A DNA stretch of 64,000 bases from Cymodocea nodosa. Lineage: Eukaryota > Streptophyta > Magnoliopsida > Alismatales > Cymodoceaceae. Under the pieces are notes generated by a model. It did not search any database and had not been told where the DNA came from. It saw nothing but the letters and a program-made list of their open reading frames with translations. Shown here one piece after another: positions 1 to 15,700 of this stretch; position 1 is the stretch's first letter; each line of letters starts with the position of its first letter. Made by a program: the position numbers and the translations under genes. The DNA lies in NCBI GenBank assembly GCA_036874045.1, contig CM072343.1, positions 5,910,001 to 5,974,000 of the forward strand, in the 5' to 3' direction.

Positions 1-73
1 TAATGTTGCCGTGAAATAACTAATCAGTTCAAGGGTGCATGATTCGGAAATTCAAAAAGAGGAAACAAGTAAC

Positions 74-799
74 CTCATTCAGCTTCTTTGTTGCTGTTGC
101 AATGATCTTCTCAGACTCTGATGGGAACACAATTGTCCACAACTGATTGGTCTTAAAACAGTACTCATCAGAATTGATACAATTACCATTTAATGAATGC
201 CCTCTAATAATGCCATTTCCTTCTTCAATTGAGTACCAATAGATGTTCGGAAGTTCTTGGAGGAAAACATTCATAGAATCAGTTGTTCTTGGGTATAAAT
301 GAGCATGGCCCATGGAATCAATCATAAGATGAAGTCGCTGCTCATTTGAGTCTGAAAGTAGAAGTGGCATAACTTTTACTATTGAATGTGAAACATGTAA
401 ATAACTGAGCACCCTCCCAGTGTAAGAGTCAACAGTAATGATAATGCCTGGTGCGTCAGAGCTTTGTCCACATCTACCTACTATCAGTACTGATGGATTT
501 TCATCCAAAGCATGATGATGAGGAACCTGCAATTGATGTATCGTAAGCCAAGTGGGATGCTGACAGGCCTTTGTTCCATGCAGGAAAGAAGAAAAAGTAG
601 ACCAGACAACTCGTCCATCTCCTGTATGTAAAGCCAAGACTTTCCCCGCTCTAGTTAGTACTATTAGAAGCTTTCGAAACCCGTTGTGGTCCCTAGTCAT
701 CTTATTTTTTTCAGAATTTTTTAATCTCATCTCTTGTATTGCTGCCAGATCGTCAGGGTTTGCAAGCATCAGAGTTCCCTTAAGTTTCACAAAATGCCC
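74..799 (-). CDS. EMC1: EMC1 exon 7
   Basis: 726 nt (242 codons). The acceptor AATAAG before 799 restores LK|GHFVKLKGTL across the 13.8-kb intron; the donor GTTACT at 73 follows KKLNE. The next exon is outside the window. Confidence 0.94.
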
Positions 800-3700
800 C
801 TTATTACAATAAAAGAAACAATTAGTGAACCAAGCATGACAGGTTGATTTGTGTTATTTACAGTGGAAGCAAAATTGTAAAATTGCTATTGCTAGATTAA
901 ATAATAACATATGATGCATTCAAGTGTACTTCTGGGATAGCACCAAATAAATATAAGAGCAAAATATCATTAGCTTAAAATTTAAAATGGTACAACTACT
1001 ACAAAATCAAATAAACAATATACACTTTAATCCCACTATGAAACCTTGATAACATGAATACTTTCCCATACATCGCTTAGTTTTCCATTAGATTATATAA
1101 TTTTATATCCTTTTTATTGTTTCCAAACAAATAATTTCCTTATCTTCACCATCTCTTTTAGTTGCACCTAAATTTATAATGTCCCCTATCCTTACAGATG
1201 CATTAAAATAAAAATGGTGTCTGCAAATTTCAGAAAGATAAATGCAACCATTTTGGGAAAATACATAAAAATGTCCTAGTTGTTGAAAGTTTAATCTGTC
1301 TTTGAAAAATAAGTGGTAGGGAACAAATTCGGCAACCACTAAAACATTATCCAACAAAATTTGTAACTAAACAAATTTATATAATCAGAACTTTTAAAAG
1401 GAATCTGGGTAAAAGGGTGCAAATGGATGAAATACGAATTGAATATCACCTTTACCATATTCCCATCTGTGTAGAATTTCCTGATACAGATGTACATATG
1501 TAATAAATATAAAAATTGAATGCAAGGAATTCATATTTCAATTTTTTCTTGCAATGTTTTCCAAATAGTGAATGGGAGAAAAGTCAGGCACATAAAATGA
1601 TTATCAATGGAATGTACTACAATTAGCAACCTGATAAAAAATTGGTATAACAATTCATAAATATTCATTTCAATATTTGAAATGAAATATAGGTAAAATC
1701 ATAGTCAAATCCTAGTTCATAAATAAAAACATGACACACCGTCTTTGTTTCAATGGCAGCATTCAGTGTAATCATGCCAATTGGTGTTTGAGAGTATTAG
1801 TCAAATCCACACAAGATATGACTATTAGGTAAACTAAAGATGTTTTTGGCAAATGGATCAGATTCAACTATAATGAATTCCTGAGGCAAGAATCTGAAGA
1901 AGTAAAAATATTCTGCTTCTCTCAACACAAATTCTAAGACAAAACATATTATTTTCAAAAATATAAGAAATATCTATTTAATGCATCGGAATCTGTGAAG
2001 AGCAGAATTTACTACTTCCAAATGCATCCTAAGTTCAGACCTTGGAATTGATAGCCAAGAGAATTGAGTAAATGGTTTTTATGTTGACCGCCATGTCTTA
2101 ATCAATCAGAATGAAATTTACTGAATGACCTTCAAGAATACGTTTACAATAAAGAAGTCAATTATGATTTGTATGTTTTATCATTATTGTTAAACATGAC
2201 ACATGCCCTTACATAGAATGCTCATCTGATTTGTCAAATGTATTTCATATATAGCTGGGTTCTATAAAGCTAGATTTTTCAGTGTGTTTTCTTCAAACGC
2301 TTCTTTCATATTTTGGGGAAGGATTTAGAGTAGATGGTCAACAAATTTTGGGAGACAAACCAAGCATGTGATGCCATCAATAAAGCCTTGATCTTCCAAA
2401 CCTAAGGTTTCTAGCTTCATTGACGTAACTGATGGCCATCCAATTAGTCACATGAATTCCACAATGAAAGTTATTACCAAGATTTTAGCTCATAGACTGT
2501 AGCTGGTTATTAACAGACTGGTTGATCCAGTGTAAAAGCTTTTCTGCATGGCCGTGGCCTCACTGATGTTTTCATCACTAACCTTGCATCATTACTAATT
2601 TCCACAAGAGAGAGGCACCTGGCTACATTTGTAAAATTGACTTCAAGAAGACATTTGCCAACATTAGTTAGAAATATTTCTTAGAGATCCTCAAGACTTG
2701 CTATTTCCCCAAGGAGAATTGCATGAATCAAAAACATCCTAGAGTTAGCCTCTGCTTTAGTTCTCATTAATAGTATAGATCATTTGGCAATTTCTGCTTC
2801 AATGAGGGGTTAAGCAAGGTGACCCACTTTCACCAATTCTCTATAACTTGGGGGGTTGTGAATATTTTGGCTTCAAACGTGCAAGAATGCTGTCCAGGAC
2901 GTCAGGACAGCTGGTTGTAGATGAATGACACTATATTTCTTTGGTCACACCCCTTCCCTGATTCATTACCTTATGTTTCTCCCTAGGAATTTTGAAAGAA
3001 TCTCAAATCTCAATCTCCACAAGAGTTCTTCCCTGGGAGTTAATCTTGATGCAAGCTCTAAAGCTGATATCACATCTATTTTGGGCAGCAAAATGAAGAA
3101 ACTTCTAACAACATACTTAAGCCTTACCCTAAGCCTGAAGCAGCCTAAAGACAATGACCGGAAATTCCTTGCAGAGAAGATGGAAATAAAAATTGCAGGT
3201 TGGAAAGAAAAGTATAGTATCAGGGGACATATTATGCTTCAATCAGTGTTAGCTAGTATCCCTATCTTTCACGTGTCAATCATTTAGACTACACACAAGT
3301 TTTGTGTAGAAGATGGATAGAAAATGCAAGACTTGTCTTTGGAAACATCCATCAAGTCATGGTCTTCATCTTCTTCATTGAAAGGTTGTGTTGTTGGAAT
3401 CAACTCCAGCAAGGCAACATTGATACTACTCACATACCAACTAGTGGAAACACTCTCTCATAGATAGAACAGAAGAATAGTAGTAAAAGAGATGAATATC
3501 GCACATACATCGATACAAAAATATATGTGATTTGATAACAACCTACATCTATGATGATACTAACTCTCACTATAATCATCTTTGGTAGTGACATATACTT
3601 CAAAGAAAACATCGCCTATGCACTCTTACAACATTAGGTTACAACTTTTTAAATAGGACATATTTAGAGTTACACTACCCTTTACAATAGATTATAGAAA

Positions 3701-6700
3701 TACTTTTGTAATTTCTAGAGATTATCACCTAACTTCATTTACAGACTTCACATTTGATGATCGACATTAACCTATGAAGTCACTATTCATCAGAGGGTTC
3801 AACGTTACTGTTCACTAGAGCCTGAACTAACCTTCTAGGCTTGCACTGTTCATTGAAAGCACTAACTTTCCAATATTATTCATTAGTAAGATACATACTA
3901 ATCTTCAGACTACTAGCAATGTCTACATAAACCTCTGGTCTAATCGAATACTACATCAGTATGACTGAACTTCTCTTCAGTTTAACCTAACATTTCATCG
4001 ATATGACCAAACTTCTAGAAACACTTGAACTATCAAACATTCTATTTGCCATGCTAGACATCATTAAACAAACTAGTCTAATGCTGCCTACACCACTAGA
4101 CATCTAATGCATCACCACTGAACAAACTACTTTAACAATGACTACCGCAACTTCAGAATTGCGTACTACCTCTGATGTTTGACTATCAAAGACTTCAATA
4201 AGTCCACTATAGCAACAAACATTTAGTTACAACAAACATCCTATTCAATGCACTCCTATCGAACACTACTACTATGTCAACTTTAGCCATTGGTTCAATC
4301 AATATTTCCCTTGGTTTAATTGTCTCTTGTCCAATATTCAATTGCCACTTCTCTTTCAATGTAACCAAGACTCCTCTTCAATTCAACTAAAACCTCTCTT
4401 TGATTTGATCGACACTCTTCAATCAAGACCAAATATCTTTAATAGTTAACCGACTGTCTTCACACTTAATAATCTTTTACTTAAAGACTGATAGTTAAAC
4501 TTCCCCCCTCATCAAACATCTTCTCCTTGTAACCTTACTATAAGTTCATTTCAACTAAATGAACCATCAACCAACCACCACACTTCCACTTTTCACAAAC
4601 CTTAAAGGTCAACTAGAGCTCGACATAACCCTAGTTCTAGAGTGCATATTCTCTGCATCAGCTTACCTGGATTCTCATTTTGACCTACTACTTTCTTCAC
4701 TTAAAGATAGCATAGAATCACTTTTAGTAGCTCTCAAAGTTTCTGCTGATAACTCCCACTAAGTGGGATCTTCTTCCTCCTTGCTACAGCAATGACACTT
4801 AAGTCTTATTCTTCTTCATTAGAGAATCCTTTGTTCCTCTTAACAGACTCCCACTCAACTAAGCCATTTACCAGTACTCTTTAAGATCTATGCTTTGATT
4901 CCTTATTATCTAATGACATTAGATAATTTGGTGTGCAATATTTAGGAGATTTATGCATGTTCCAACATCTCCTCTTCTTTTGCACATATTCTGACCTTAG
5001 ATGTTACCTTATTTTAGGTCCTTCTAAAATCTTCTTTGTAGCATCACTACTGTAATCATCTTTTAGCACTCTATTGTGAATTTCAATCATCCTTGAAATT
5101 CTCTTGAGAGCTTCACTACCATCCTTCTTCAATGTCTTCTTGTTAAACTACAACACACTCATACTAGATGCTTGTAGCACACTCCCACTGAACTAGCCTG
5201 TTGGAAACTAATCTACTCGTATGTGCATATGTGTGGATTTGTCTAAACATCTTTCATCATCAGAATTCTCTCATTTTGATCATTTCACATTCGACAATTA
5301 AAACCTTCAAATTCATACTTATCAGGTAACATTTCCCAACTCTTGGATTATCACTTGCATTAGCATTGATGTGTCTACTCATAGTACATGCTTAAGTAGT
5401 GTACAATGCTTAGGAGATTTATAAGCATCCCAACATCTCTTCTTTTGTAGCTCAAGAAATTCTGACCTTAGATGTCATCTTACTTTAAGTCTATCTAAAG
5501 TCTTCTTTGTAATGTTATTACTACAATCATCTTCCAACACTTATCATGAATTTCAGTCATCCTTGAAATTCTCCTAATAGCTTCACTACTACCCTTTTCT
5601 TTCAGTGTCTTCTTGCTTAGTCCTAATACACTCCTATTGGATGCTTGCAGCACAATCTCATTGAACTAGCTTGCTAAAAACTGATCAATCAATGTGTGCA
5701 TAAGTGGTGGATTCATCTTAACATTTTTCACCATCAAAATTCTCGTTTTAATCATCCCACACTCAACAATCAAAACTTTTAGATCTATATCTGTCAAGTA
5801 ACATCTTCTAACTTCTAGATCATCACTTGCACCAACGTTGATGTGCCCACCCACAACACATCATTAAGTGAGTGTTTCCAACTTTCTTTGTTATTCATTC
5901 CTCTTCTAAAGTCCTAAGGTCTCAATGGACAGAAGGTTCCCAATTAATCAAACACAAACCAACATTCAGTCCTATGCCCTTGACCCTCTTACCATCTAGT
6001 GCATCCTTTTAGCAATCTTCATCTATTGTAGAACACTAGGAGCATCTTTGACTAATCTAATTTTCTACTCCTTATAAAAAACTCTCACTTACTACTATAA
6101 CATTCCTCACAGTCATCTATCTGTAGACATCTACAAACAATTTACTTTTTGAGATCAGTTCTTCACCTTTAATTTCACTTCTTAAAGATATCAAGTACAT
6201 CATTTCTTTGTTTTAAAAAATAAACTCACACCTACATCTAGTGTAGTCATCCAAGAAAGTGACATAAAACTGTGAGCTACCTAAAGATTCAACAGAAGTT
6301 GGTCCCCATACACCTATATGCACCAAGTCCAACTTTTTTGACACACGAAACTGACCTTGAGAAGTCCACACTCTAACTCTCACACTAACAATCTTTACCA
6401 AATTCCACACTAGGAATTCTTCCTCACAATATCATTTTCTCCTCTTGCTCACTCATATATCTGAACATTCTCTTTTAGAGTCATTTCAACAATGCATCCA
6501 CTTATTGCAACTTCTTTTCTCCTATCTAGTGCTACAAAGAGAGAATCCACCTTGTTTCTACAAGCAATTATCATGACTTTTCTGGTTACTATTCTCTAAA
6601 TGAAGTAACCTATGTGATCAAATTGACCAATGAAAATTAAAGTTTTTATCAGATTAACAATGTATCTGACATCTTTCAATTTTCACACATCCCCTTGCTA

Positions 6701-9700
6701 GTTGTTATCATGTAGCCATCATTTAATGACCACTTCTTTAGTAGATCCCTTCTGTTGAAGAAATGAATGGGTACTTCAAAGTCCATCACCTAAGACTCAA
6801 TTTACTAAACTGTCTTATTGCTCTTCTTTATTCGGAAGTTAGCAATAGTTGCAAAAGTGACTCTTTCTTTTACAGTTCTAGTACACCATATCCTCTTTAC
6901 TCCTTCAACTTCTTTTAAAGGAGGTTTGTACATAACAAAAAAAGAGAAAGAGACGAAAAGGAAAATAACAGAAAGTTAAAACAAAATATAGAATATTTGT
7001 ACACAACAAAAAGTAAATAAAAATTTGATAAACTTTCCACTCTAACTTTCTTGAGAAAGGTTTTTCTTCATATCTTCTTTTCAACCCTAAGAGATGTGAA
7101 AAAGCTAAAAAGTGATGACTCATCCTTACCATATGTTGAGTAAAAGTTTTCTTTTAATTTCTTTACAAATTATATGTTATTATCATAAATTATAAAAATT
7201 ATATTTTAACATCTTTTATCATAAAAATCATATTTTATCATCATAAATCATATTTTATCAGCTTTTATCTTAAAAATCATATTTTACCATCATAAATCAT
7301 AAAAATCATATTTTATGATAAACATCATATTTTATCATTATAAATCATAAAAATCATATTTTATCATCTTTTAACATAACAATCATATTTTATCATCTTT
7401 TATCATGAAATCATATTTTATCATCTTTTATCTTAAAAATTATATTTTATGATAAAAATCATATTTTATCATTATAAATCATGAAAATCATATTTCATCA
7501 TCGTTTATTGTAAAAATTATATTTTATATATAAATTTGTCACAAGCATTGAATAATTGTATCTTATTAAATTCATATTCTATTACTTTTTATTGTTTTCT
7601 ATTACATTCTTTACTATACACAAACACCTATATTTCTATTAACTTTCTATATCTTTTTTTTCTATCACCTTTTATAACTTTCTAAATCTTTCTTTCTATT
7701 TTTTTTTGTTTCTTTCAAAGTGCACAAATAGGTCTTTAGACATGGATTTCCACCATATGTTTTATCCTCTCCATTGCAATCTTCCCCTGTTGTCCACACT
7801 AAGGGCAAAGGTGGAAGCTCCACTATTGTTTCTTCTCCTAATTTCTTCATTCAAGGTTAGGTCTTAGATGTCATTTGTCTTCAACTTTTCTTGACCTAAT
7901 GAATTACTAACTTCAATCACTATATCAGACCAACTCTCAAACAAGGATGATAATAATATCAATGTCTCGACTTTATCATTAAATAAGGTCTCCACTGAGT
8001 TCAACTAAGATAAGATCATGTTGAACACATTCACATAGTCTATGATAGAACACCCTTCTATCATCTTTAAGTTGAAAAAATGTTTCATCAAGAATACATT
8101 GTTCAAGGTTGAGGACTTCTCATCAATATCAAATAGCTTCATTAGTCTTGTTGTTGACTTATCTTTGGCAATATTGAATATTACATTTCTTACTAAAGAA
8201 AGTCTTACCACATCTAATACTCAATGATCCAACAACATTCATTCTTCCTATTTCATCCCTTCTAGTCTCCTCCTTAGAAGTGGTTCATGCAACCTTCTTT
8301 AGAACAGATGGTCCTTTATTCGCATTTTTCAAAACCCGAAATCTCTATCATCATACTTGTTAATCTTGATCTTCACATCTTCTGCCATCACTCTTACTCC
8401 TCTTTCGATTTGACATCTCACAAAGACTCTAACTACACACATTACCATAACAGCAACCTCTACAAGACAGTGTCGATGCCACTCACATACTGACCAACAA
8501 AAGCACTTTCTTACAGATCAAACAAAAGAATGATGGTAGAAGAGATGAAGATCACACAAACATTAACACAGGAATATATGTAGTTTGACAATAGCCTACA
8601 TTCACAACTATGCTAGTTCTCACTATGACCATCTTATGGCGACATAATTTAGGAAAAATGTTGCTCACACACTCTTACAATATTAAGTTACAACCCTTTA
8701 AATTGGACACATTTAGGGTTATACTATCACAACAGATTACAAAAATACCCTTGTAATCTTCGAAGATTATTGCTTGGCTTCATTTATAGGCTTCACATTT
8801 GACAATCGATACTAACTTTTTGAGTTATTATTCATCGAAGGATTCAACGTTACCATTCATCAGAGCCTGTACTAACCTTTCAAACTCACACTATTTAACA
8901 GAAGTACTAATCTTCCAATACTATTCATCAATAAGATACACTAACATTTTGATAGACTACAAACAATGTCCACTTAAACCTTTGGTCAAATTGAATACTC
9001 TATTAGTATGGTTGAGTTTCTCTTTGGCCTAATTGAATACTTCATCAATATGACCGAACTATTGGGAATGCCTAAACCATTGAGCATCTTGTTTGTCTAG
9101 TTGGAAACCACCAAACAAACTAGTTTGATGCTACCTATACCACTGACCATCTGGTGCACCACCACTAGATGAACTATTTTGGCAACATCCACTAGAACTT
9201 TAGAGTTTCCTATTACCCTTAATGTTTAACTATTAGAGACTTCAATAGATTTATGTAATATCAAACATCTGATCACTCACATTGAGCATCTAGTTTGATG
9301 TACTCCTATCGAACATTGCTATTATGTCTAACTTCAACTATCAGTTCAACTAATACTTTCCTTGATTTGATTGTCTCTTGCCCACTATTCAACTATCATT
9401 TCTCCTTCAGTGTAGTCAAAACTCTTCTTTAATTTGATCGAAACCTCTCTTCAATTTGACCAACAACCTTTGATCAAGACCAAATATCTTTGGTGATTAA
9501 ACACTTGTCATCACACTCAACATATGTGTAAACCCAACAACAAGGGTGGTCTTGGCAGCTAGAGACTCTTAGATGTCAACAAGGCACTTCTATGTAAATG
9601 ATGGTGACAATGGAGAAAGGGGAGTCAGGCAATCTATGTTAAAACCTTGAACAGCAAATACCCATTCTAACACCAAAAACTTGGCAATTTCCTACCCAAT

Positions 9701-12700
9701 GGTGATGACTCCAAATTCTATAGAGGTCTCCTTTCCACACAATACTTCATGTGGTTCAATACAAATTATCACATTCAATCTAGGGTTAACATCTACTTCC
9801 TACTAGACAGATGCCTCAATGGATAGATTCTCAGAGATATCTAAACAAGGATCTTCAAACATTCAAGGAACCAACAAGCTCCCCTTTATAGTATGCTCCA
9901 TAATGGTATGGGTGACCCACCTTGCTAGGACATTTACCTTAGAACAACCCTAGTGCTACCTACTTTACAGTGAATCCCAATAGGTGAGACATTGTTTTAG
10001 AATAAATATTAATATGGTATCTAAGACCATAGGAAGCTAACTAATATTTTGTACACATCTAGAAACATTTTTATTTTGGTCTGTAAATGCAAATCATCTC
10101 CCAAAAGTTCATGCCTTTATGTGACTCCTAATACATGTGAGATTACTTACCAAGTACAAGAGAAGTAAAGGGACTAGTGGATGGACTCTTTGCAAGCAAG
10201 TGTAGGAGGGCATTGTCCACCTTTTTTCCAATGCACTGAGAGCAAACATATTTGGAGGCAAGTCAAAGTTTGACCCAGTCATGATGGTATGATAGTCAAT
10301 TCAAGAGAATCTCATGGTTCAATGTGCAACCTGGCTCAAAGGGAGGCTTACCAAGGCAAAACACTAGTACCTCCAGGTGATTCATGCAATCTACTGGAGC
10401 ATCTGACTTTTCTGCAACAATGTTGAGCATTAGACATGGGATTGAGAACACAATTTTCCAACCTTTTTTTTATCATTAACGTCTCAGCATTTGACTTGGA
10501 CAAGGCTCAAGGTGCTTTGATTCCCAATATTCTTTCTTTGGTTATAACTTATTAATATTAATAAGATCAATCATGGGTATGCCTTTTTCTTAAAAAATAA
10601 CACATAACATATTCAATCATTATATTTACTTTAATGTATAAATATATACTTATATGTCAATCTTTCAATGAGCACCCCTTCAAATCTTCCCTTTTGACAG
10701 GATCTCCTTGTAGGATTTCAATCCAAAACATTCATGATCAATTAAAGGAGGAATCCTAGCATGAATTGGTCAATCTCCTAAAGGAGGATGATTGCCCTTC
10801 TTGCTTTACTATAACTTGCAAAAGTGACTAGAGTTAAGGTCGTTTCCGCCCAACCTTAACCACCAAAGTGATAATGACCTCTATCTCGATTGTATTAAAG
10901 ATTGGAGGTTCATCGAGCTTATTGACATATTATAATTTTTTGATAGATTGCTTATTTTAAGCTCCACCTCTAGAGGTTCATCATTTCATAGTTGATCTCA
11001 AGTCTAGGTGTTTTGCGTCAATGTATAGATGTAGATAAAATAAGTAAGGGTTTTTACACCTTAATAGACAAGTCTAGATAAAGTTCATTCAAAATATCAA
11101 AACAAAGTTAGCAACTTGGAATATAAGAACCTTGACTGGTTAGAATATGAATTTAATGAATATAATGATAACAAGAAAAATCAACATATTATGTTTGCAA
11201 GAAACTAAATAGATAAGAGAAAAAATTAGTTTAATAGAGCATGGTGATTTCAAATTGTAGTACACAAGAAAAGATAAGCATAGAAATGGAATTGGAATTA
11301 TGGTTGATAAAAATTTAAGAGATGAAGTTGTTAAGGTAATAAAGATAAAAGAGAGAATTACAATGATTAAGCACTTGTGATAGGAAATGAGATAGTTAAT
11401 ATAATTAGTACATATACTCCACAAATAGATTTAGGAGAAATTATTAAACAGAAATTTTAGGAAAATTTGGATAATTTAGATCATGTCTTACCTACCAATA
11501 AAAGCTATTAATTGGAGGGAACCTAGGGTCATATAGGACAGCAAAATATAGGATATAAAAAAACATAGAGGATTTAGTTTGGTAATAGAAATGAAGAGGA
11601 AAATTCAATTTTAGACTTTGACATAGCTTATGACCTTTAAGTAGTTAATACTTATTTTAGAAAAAGTGTAGAGCATTTAATTACATTTAAAAGTAGTTTC
11701 AATGCTAGTCAAATAGATTTTTACTTACTAGAAAAACAAATGAGAAAATGTGCAAAGATTGTAAGGTTATTTCAAGAGAAAATTTAACTGCACAACATAA
11801 GTTGTAGGTATTAGATGCTAATATCAAGATTAAAAAAGGTAAGAATAAAGTATATAAAACCTAGTAATTAGGTGGTGGAATCTAAAAGGTGGAAAGAAAA
11901 TGATATTTAAAGATAAATTGTTAAAATAAAGAATGTAGGAACTAAATGGAGAGTAAATAAATTTTTAAATGAAATCACTACTTGTACTCAAAAGATTGCT
12001 ATGAAAATTTTAAAAGTCTTGTGCAATAGTTGCACTAAGTAAAGAAAGTTGGTGATAGAATGAAAATGTACAAAAAATAATAAAAAAGAAATAACACTAT
12101 AAAACCTATCATGAATGTAAAAATGAGGAAAATTTAGATAAGTTAATAAAAATGAATGCTAAGAAAATTGTTAATAAAATAAAAAACAGGTCTATAAGGA
12201 ATTATATGATAATTTAAACACAAAACAAGGAGAAATAGAATATATAAATTCACTAAGGCCAGAGAGATTAAATCTAGAGATTTATGTCAAATAAAGTATA
12301 TTAAAGACAAAGATGGTAGAGTTTTAGTAAAAGAAAATGAAATAAAAGATAATGTAGGTATTTCAGTAAACTTTTTAATGAATTTACCATAAAAAACTTT
12401 TACATGTAAAATTTAGATAGTAGTGCAAAGGATATAAACTATAGTTATTATAGAAGAATTAGTAATTTAGAGGTAAAAGAATTATTGAAAAAATGAAATG
12501 TGGAAAAACTATTGGACTAAATAGTATTCCTATTAAAGTGTGAAAATGTATGGGTGAAGTAGAGATTAAGTGGTTAACTAAGCTTTTTAATATAATTATA
12601 AAGACAAAAAAGATATTAGATGAATGGAAAAAGAGTTCTTTTATACCTATTTTTAAGAATAAGGGAGATATACAAAATTAAAATAATTATTGTGGTATAA

Positions 12701-15700
12701 GTTAATGAATCATACTATAAAATTATGGAAAAGAGTAATTAAGCAAAAACCAATGTATGTAAATAAAATCATAAAAAATCAATTTGAATTTATGTGGGGT
12801 AAGTTAACAATGATAGCCATTCATTCATTTAAACTAATAGAAAATTGTTAAGAAAAAGGATCTTCATATGATTTTCATTGCTTTAGAAAAAGCTTATAAT
12901 AGAGTACCTAGAAATCTATTATGGTTGGTCTTATAAAAAAGTACTTATAAGATATATTAATATTATAAAGGATATGCATGAAAGCATGCTTACTAGTATT
13001 AAAATTATAAAAGGAGAAAGTAAGGAATTTCTAATAGACATAGGCTTACACTAAAAGTCCTTCCTAAGTCCATATTTGTTCATCTTAGTTATAGATGAAA
13101 TAATCAAGGAAATTCAAAGAGAAATACCCTAGTCTATAATATTTGTTAATGACGTAATTTTAAATAACGAAAATAAGTCAAAAATTAGCTTTAAATTAGC
13201 ATTATGAAGAGATACTTTAGAGTTCAAAATATTGAAATTAAGTAGGCTAAAAATCAAATACATGGAATGTAAGTTCAACGAAAACAGAAATAATGAGGAA
13301 GATATATACTTAAATGATCATGAAATTCATAAAAGTAAAACTTTTAAATACTTAAGATCTATAATGAGCAATAAAAGAGATTAGAAAGGATGTTATTCAT
13401 AAGAATATTACAATCATAAACACTTAGATGCTTTATCTTAACATATGTATATCATAGTTGCAGAGTGCAAGCTTTGTAGTTGATGCAATGCTAAGGTTGC
13501 TTCATTGTGACTTAGAGTTTAGGGGTTTGTATTCTAAAATGTGCAATTAGACACTACTTGAACCTTACATTCCAGGAATCCTTGTGTAGTACGTTGACCT
13601 TTTCTTTACATATAGAGTGGTCATGCATTACTACCATGTGTCATAATTTTTTAGAACAATGAATTTTGAAAATCTAATTATATATATTCACATTCAATTA
13701 CATCATCCAAAATTCCAAATTAAATAATCTTCAATAGATTCATTTTGCACCCTTACTTCTACGATAGATGCAATTTACTCTACAAAGAACTATTTGATTT
13801 CATTAATCTAATACATCTGATTTTGATAACCTTAGGCAAAAGCAAACAGACAGACAAATCAAAGTAGGAACTAGGAAATACATCATATTTCACTAGATCA
13901 ATTAGAAATAGGGGATATAAAACAGTGGAAATTGAATTTATCAATGGCATGAAATTTGCTTGTGGACCTCCTAGGTATCCTTACCGCACCTTCATATTAG
14001 ATATAGAAAACAAGCAAGCCATTGCTATTCCTTTTGCCGAGTTGTACAAGTTATTCTTATTCTACTATCTAAGAATGGAAATCATAGATATATGAGATAT
14101 TCAACTCAAAATCAATAGGTTGTAAGTGGAGAGGTCCCTTTACCATGTGCAAGTCTCTTTTCGATTTTCAATGTAGAAATATTTCATACTCTTCTTCACT
14201 TGTAGTATTTTAGGTCCTAAAAGTATTCTTATTTTTGGATTGGTTAGGTATATGAAAACTTGACCTAAAAGAATGTAGTAACCCTAATACAATGTAGATA
14301 TATATAAGATGTCTAAGTCAAAACCAATTGAGTATTAGTGGAGAGATCTCTTGTAAAATATGTATGTCAAGTTTCATCTTACTTTTGAATATGAGACTAT
14401 TTCAACATTATTCTTACAAACATCCTTATTTACGGATTAGACAAATGTACAGAGACTTAGGACCAAAAGATCATATTTGACTCTAACATCATTTAGAAAT
14501 ACAAGACATCTATGTTAAAATCAATTGATAATAAGCAAAGAAATCTCTTTGTTGTATATGCATGTTACAACTCATCCCACTTTCCAATATAGGGCTATTT
14601 CAGCATAAATCAAAGGATTAGATGACCAGTTTAATGGTACCTTAAGCCATTCAAAAAGGTTGTGTTCCACCTTAGAAACAGAAACACCTTCTTTCTCCAC
14701 TGGAAGATCAGATGTTGTGGAGTCAATAATTGAAGCTAGTCCATCCTCTCTACTCCAAACAATTTCACCTTGTTGTACTAAAAAGAGAGAATAGTCTTCC
14801 ATCACAAACAAAGCTCTAAATCCATGAGATCGGTCTGTTCGCACATAATTATTAATGAAAACTTTCTTAACATGCCCCCTTTGATCATTCATCTCAATAC
14901 TTTCTGTAAGCACTTCTTCTGTGAAATCACTATCAAGCTTCACACTGACAAGGATACGGTTTCCTTTATACTGCACCAAAGCAAAGGCTTGTTTCCCCTC
15001 TGGGAGCAAGAGTCCATCACTTACAGAAGCTGGGTAATCCATTCTTTCTATCATCGCAAGTTCTTTACCACCTTTGATTTTTACCAGTATCATGTGGGAA
15101 CCAAGGTTCAAAGCAAACATGTTCACAAATTTTGATGGCAAAATTGATGCCTCACCAGAAAAACCTTGAATGAGATCCGAAATAAAAGTCTGTTGGAAAT
15201 TGGCCACTCCCTCATGTAAGTTGATCAAAACTATGGTAGATTTGGATGCATCCAAAGCCACTATAACATTATCAAACATTAGCAAAGTTCCTTTAGAAAG
15301 TTTTCCATGAAATGAGCCAGTAATATGCTTCAAAATTTCCCCATTTTTTCTGCTAACTTTGTAGACATTAACCTGTGAAGGCCCACTGAATCCTATGACA
15401 CATATTATATCACGATCTGGAGGCTGATAAATTTGTTGAATCTGCACACTGCATATACATAAAAAAGGGAACATAAGCTGCAGAAGAATGCTATTTATAT
15501 AAGAGAAGATAATTCAACTAACCCTTCAAAAGAAAACTCTTTGCTCCAAATAACATCACCATCTAATCCTGATATAGCATGAAGCCATCCTCCACCAAAA
15601 ACAAAAATCAAATTCTTCTCTTCGTTTTTAATATTTTCCTGCAAGCCCTCTAGTGGATTAGCATCATTCATGGTTAGAGAGTAAATCCATCACAAATATT

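Larger units (their letters stand above)
3410..9522 (-). mobile_element. Old degenerate Ty1/copia element inserted in the L1
   Basis: Two diverged direct repeats of about 1.05 kb (3415-4470 and 8468-9522) flank gag- and integrase-like remnants, all on the minus strand. The order gag (8005-8211) then integrase (6213-6410) fits minus orientation, with the 5' LTR on the right. A GA-rich run on the minus strand at 4500-4510, just inside the left LTR, could be the polypurine tract. The right end abuts the L1 reading frame at 9523. No clean TSD or primer-binding site was found. The LTRs differ at many positions, so this is among the oldest insertions here. Confidence 0.7.

Noticed and set aside
1103-1357. 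84-codon minus-strand ORF in EMC1 intron 6
   Set aside because: No family resemblance, no splice sites joining it to EMC1, and exons 6 and 7 already join in phase without it.
7140-7545. CRISPR-like or regulatory direct-repeat array
   Set aside because: Units are AT-rich, imperfect and of variable spacing in a plant intron; a decayed minisatellite is the simpler reading.
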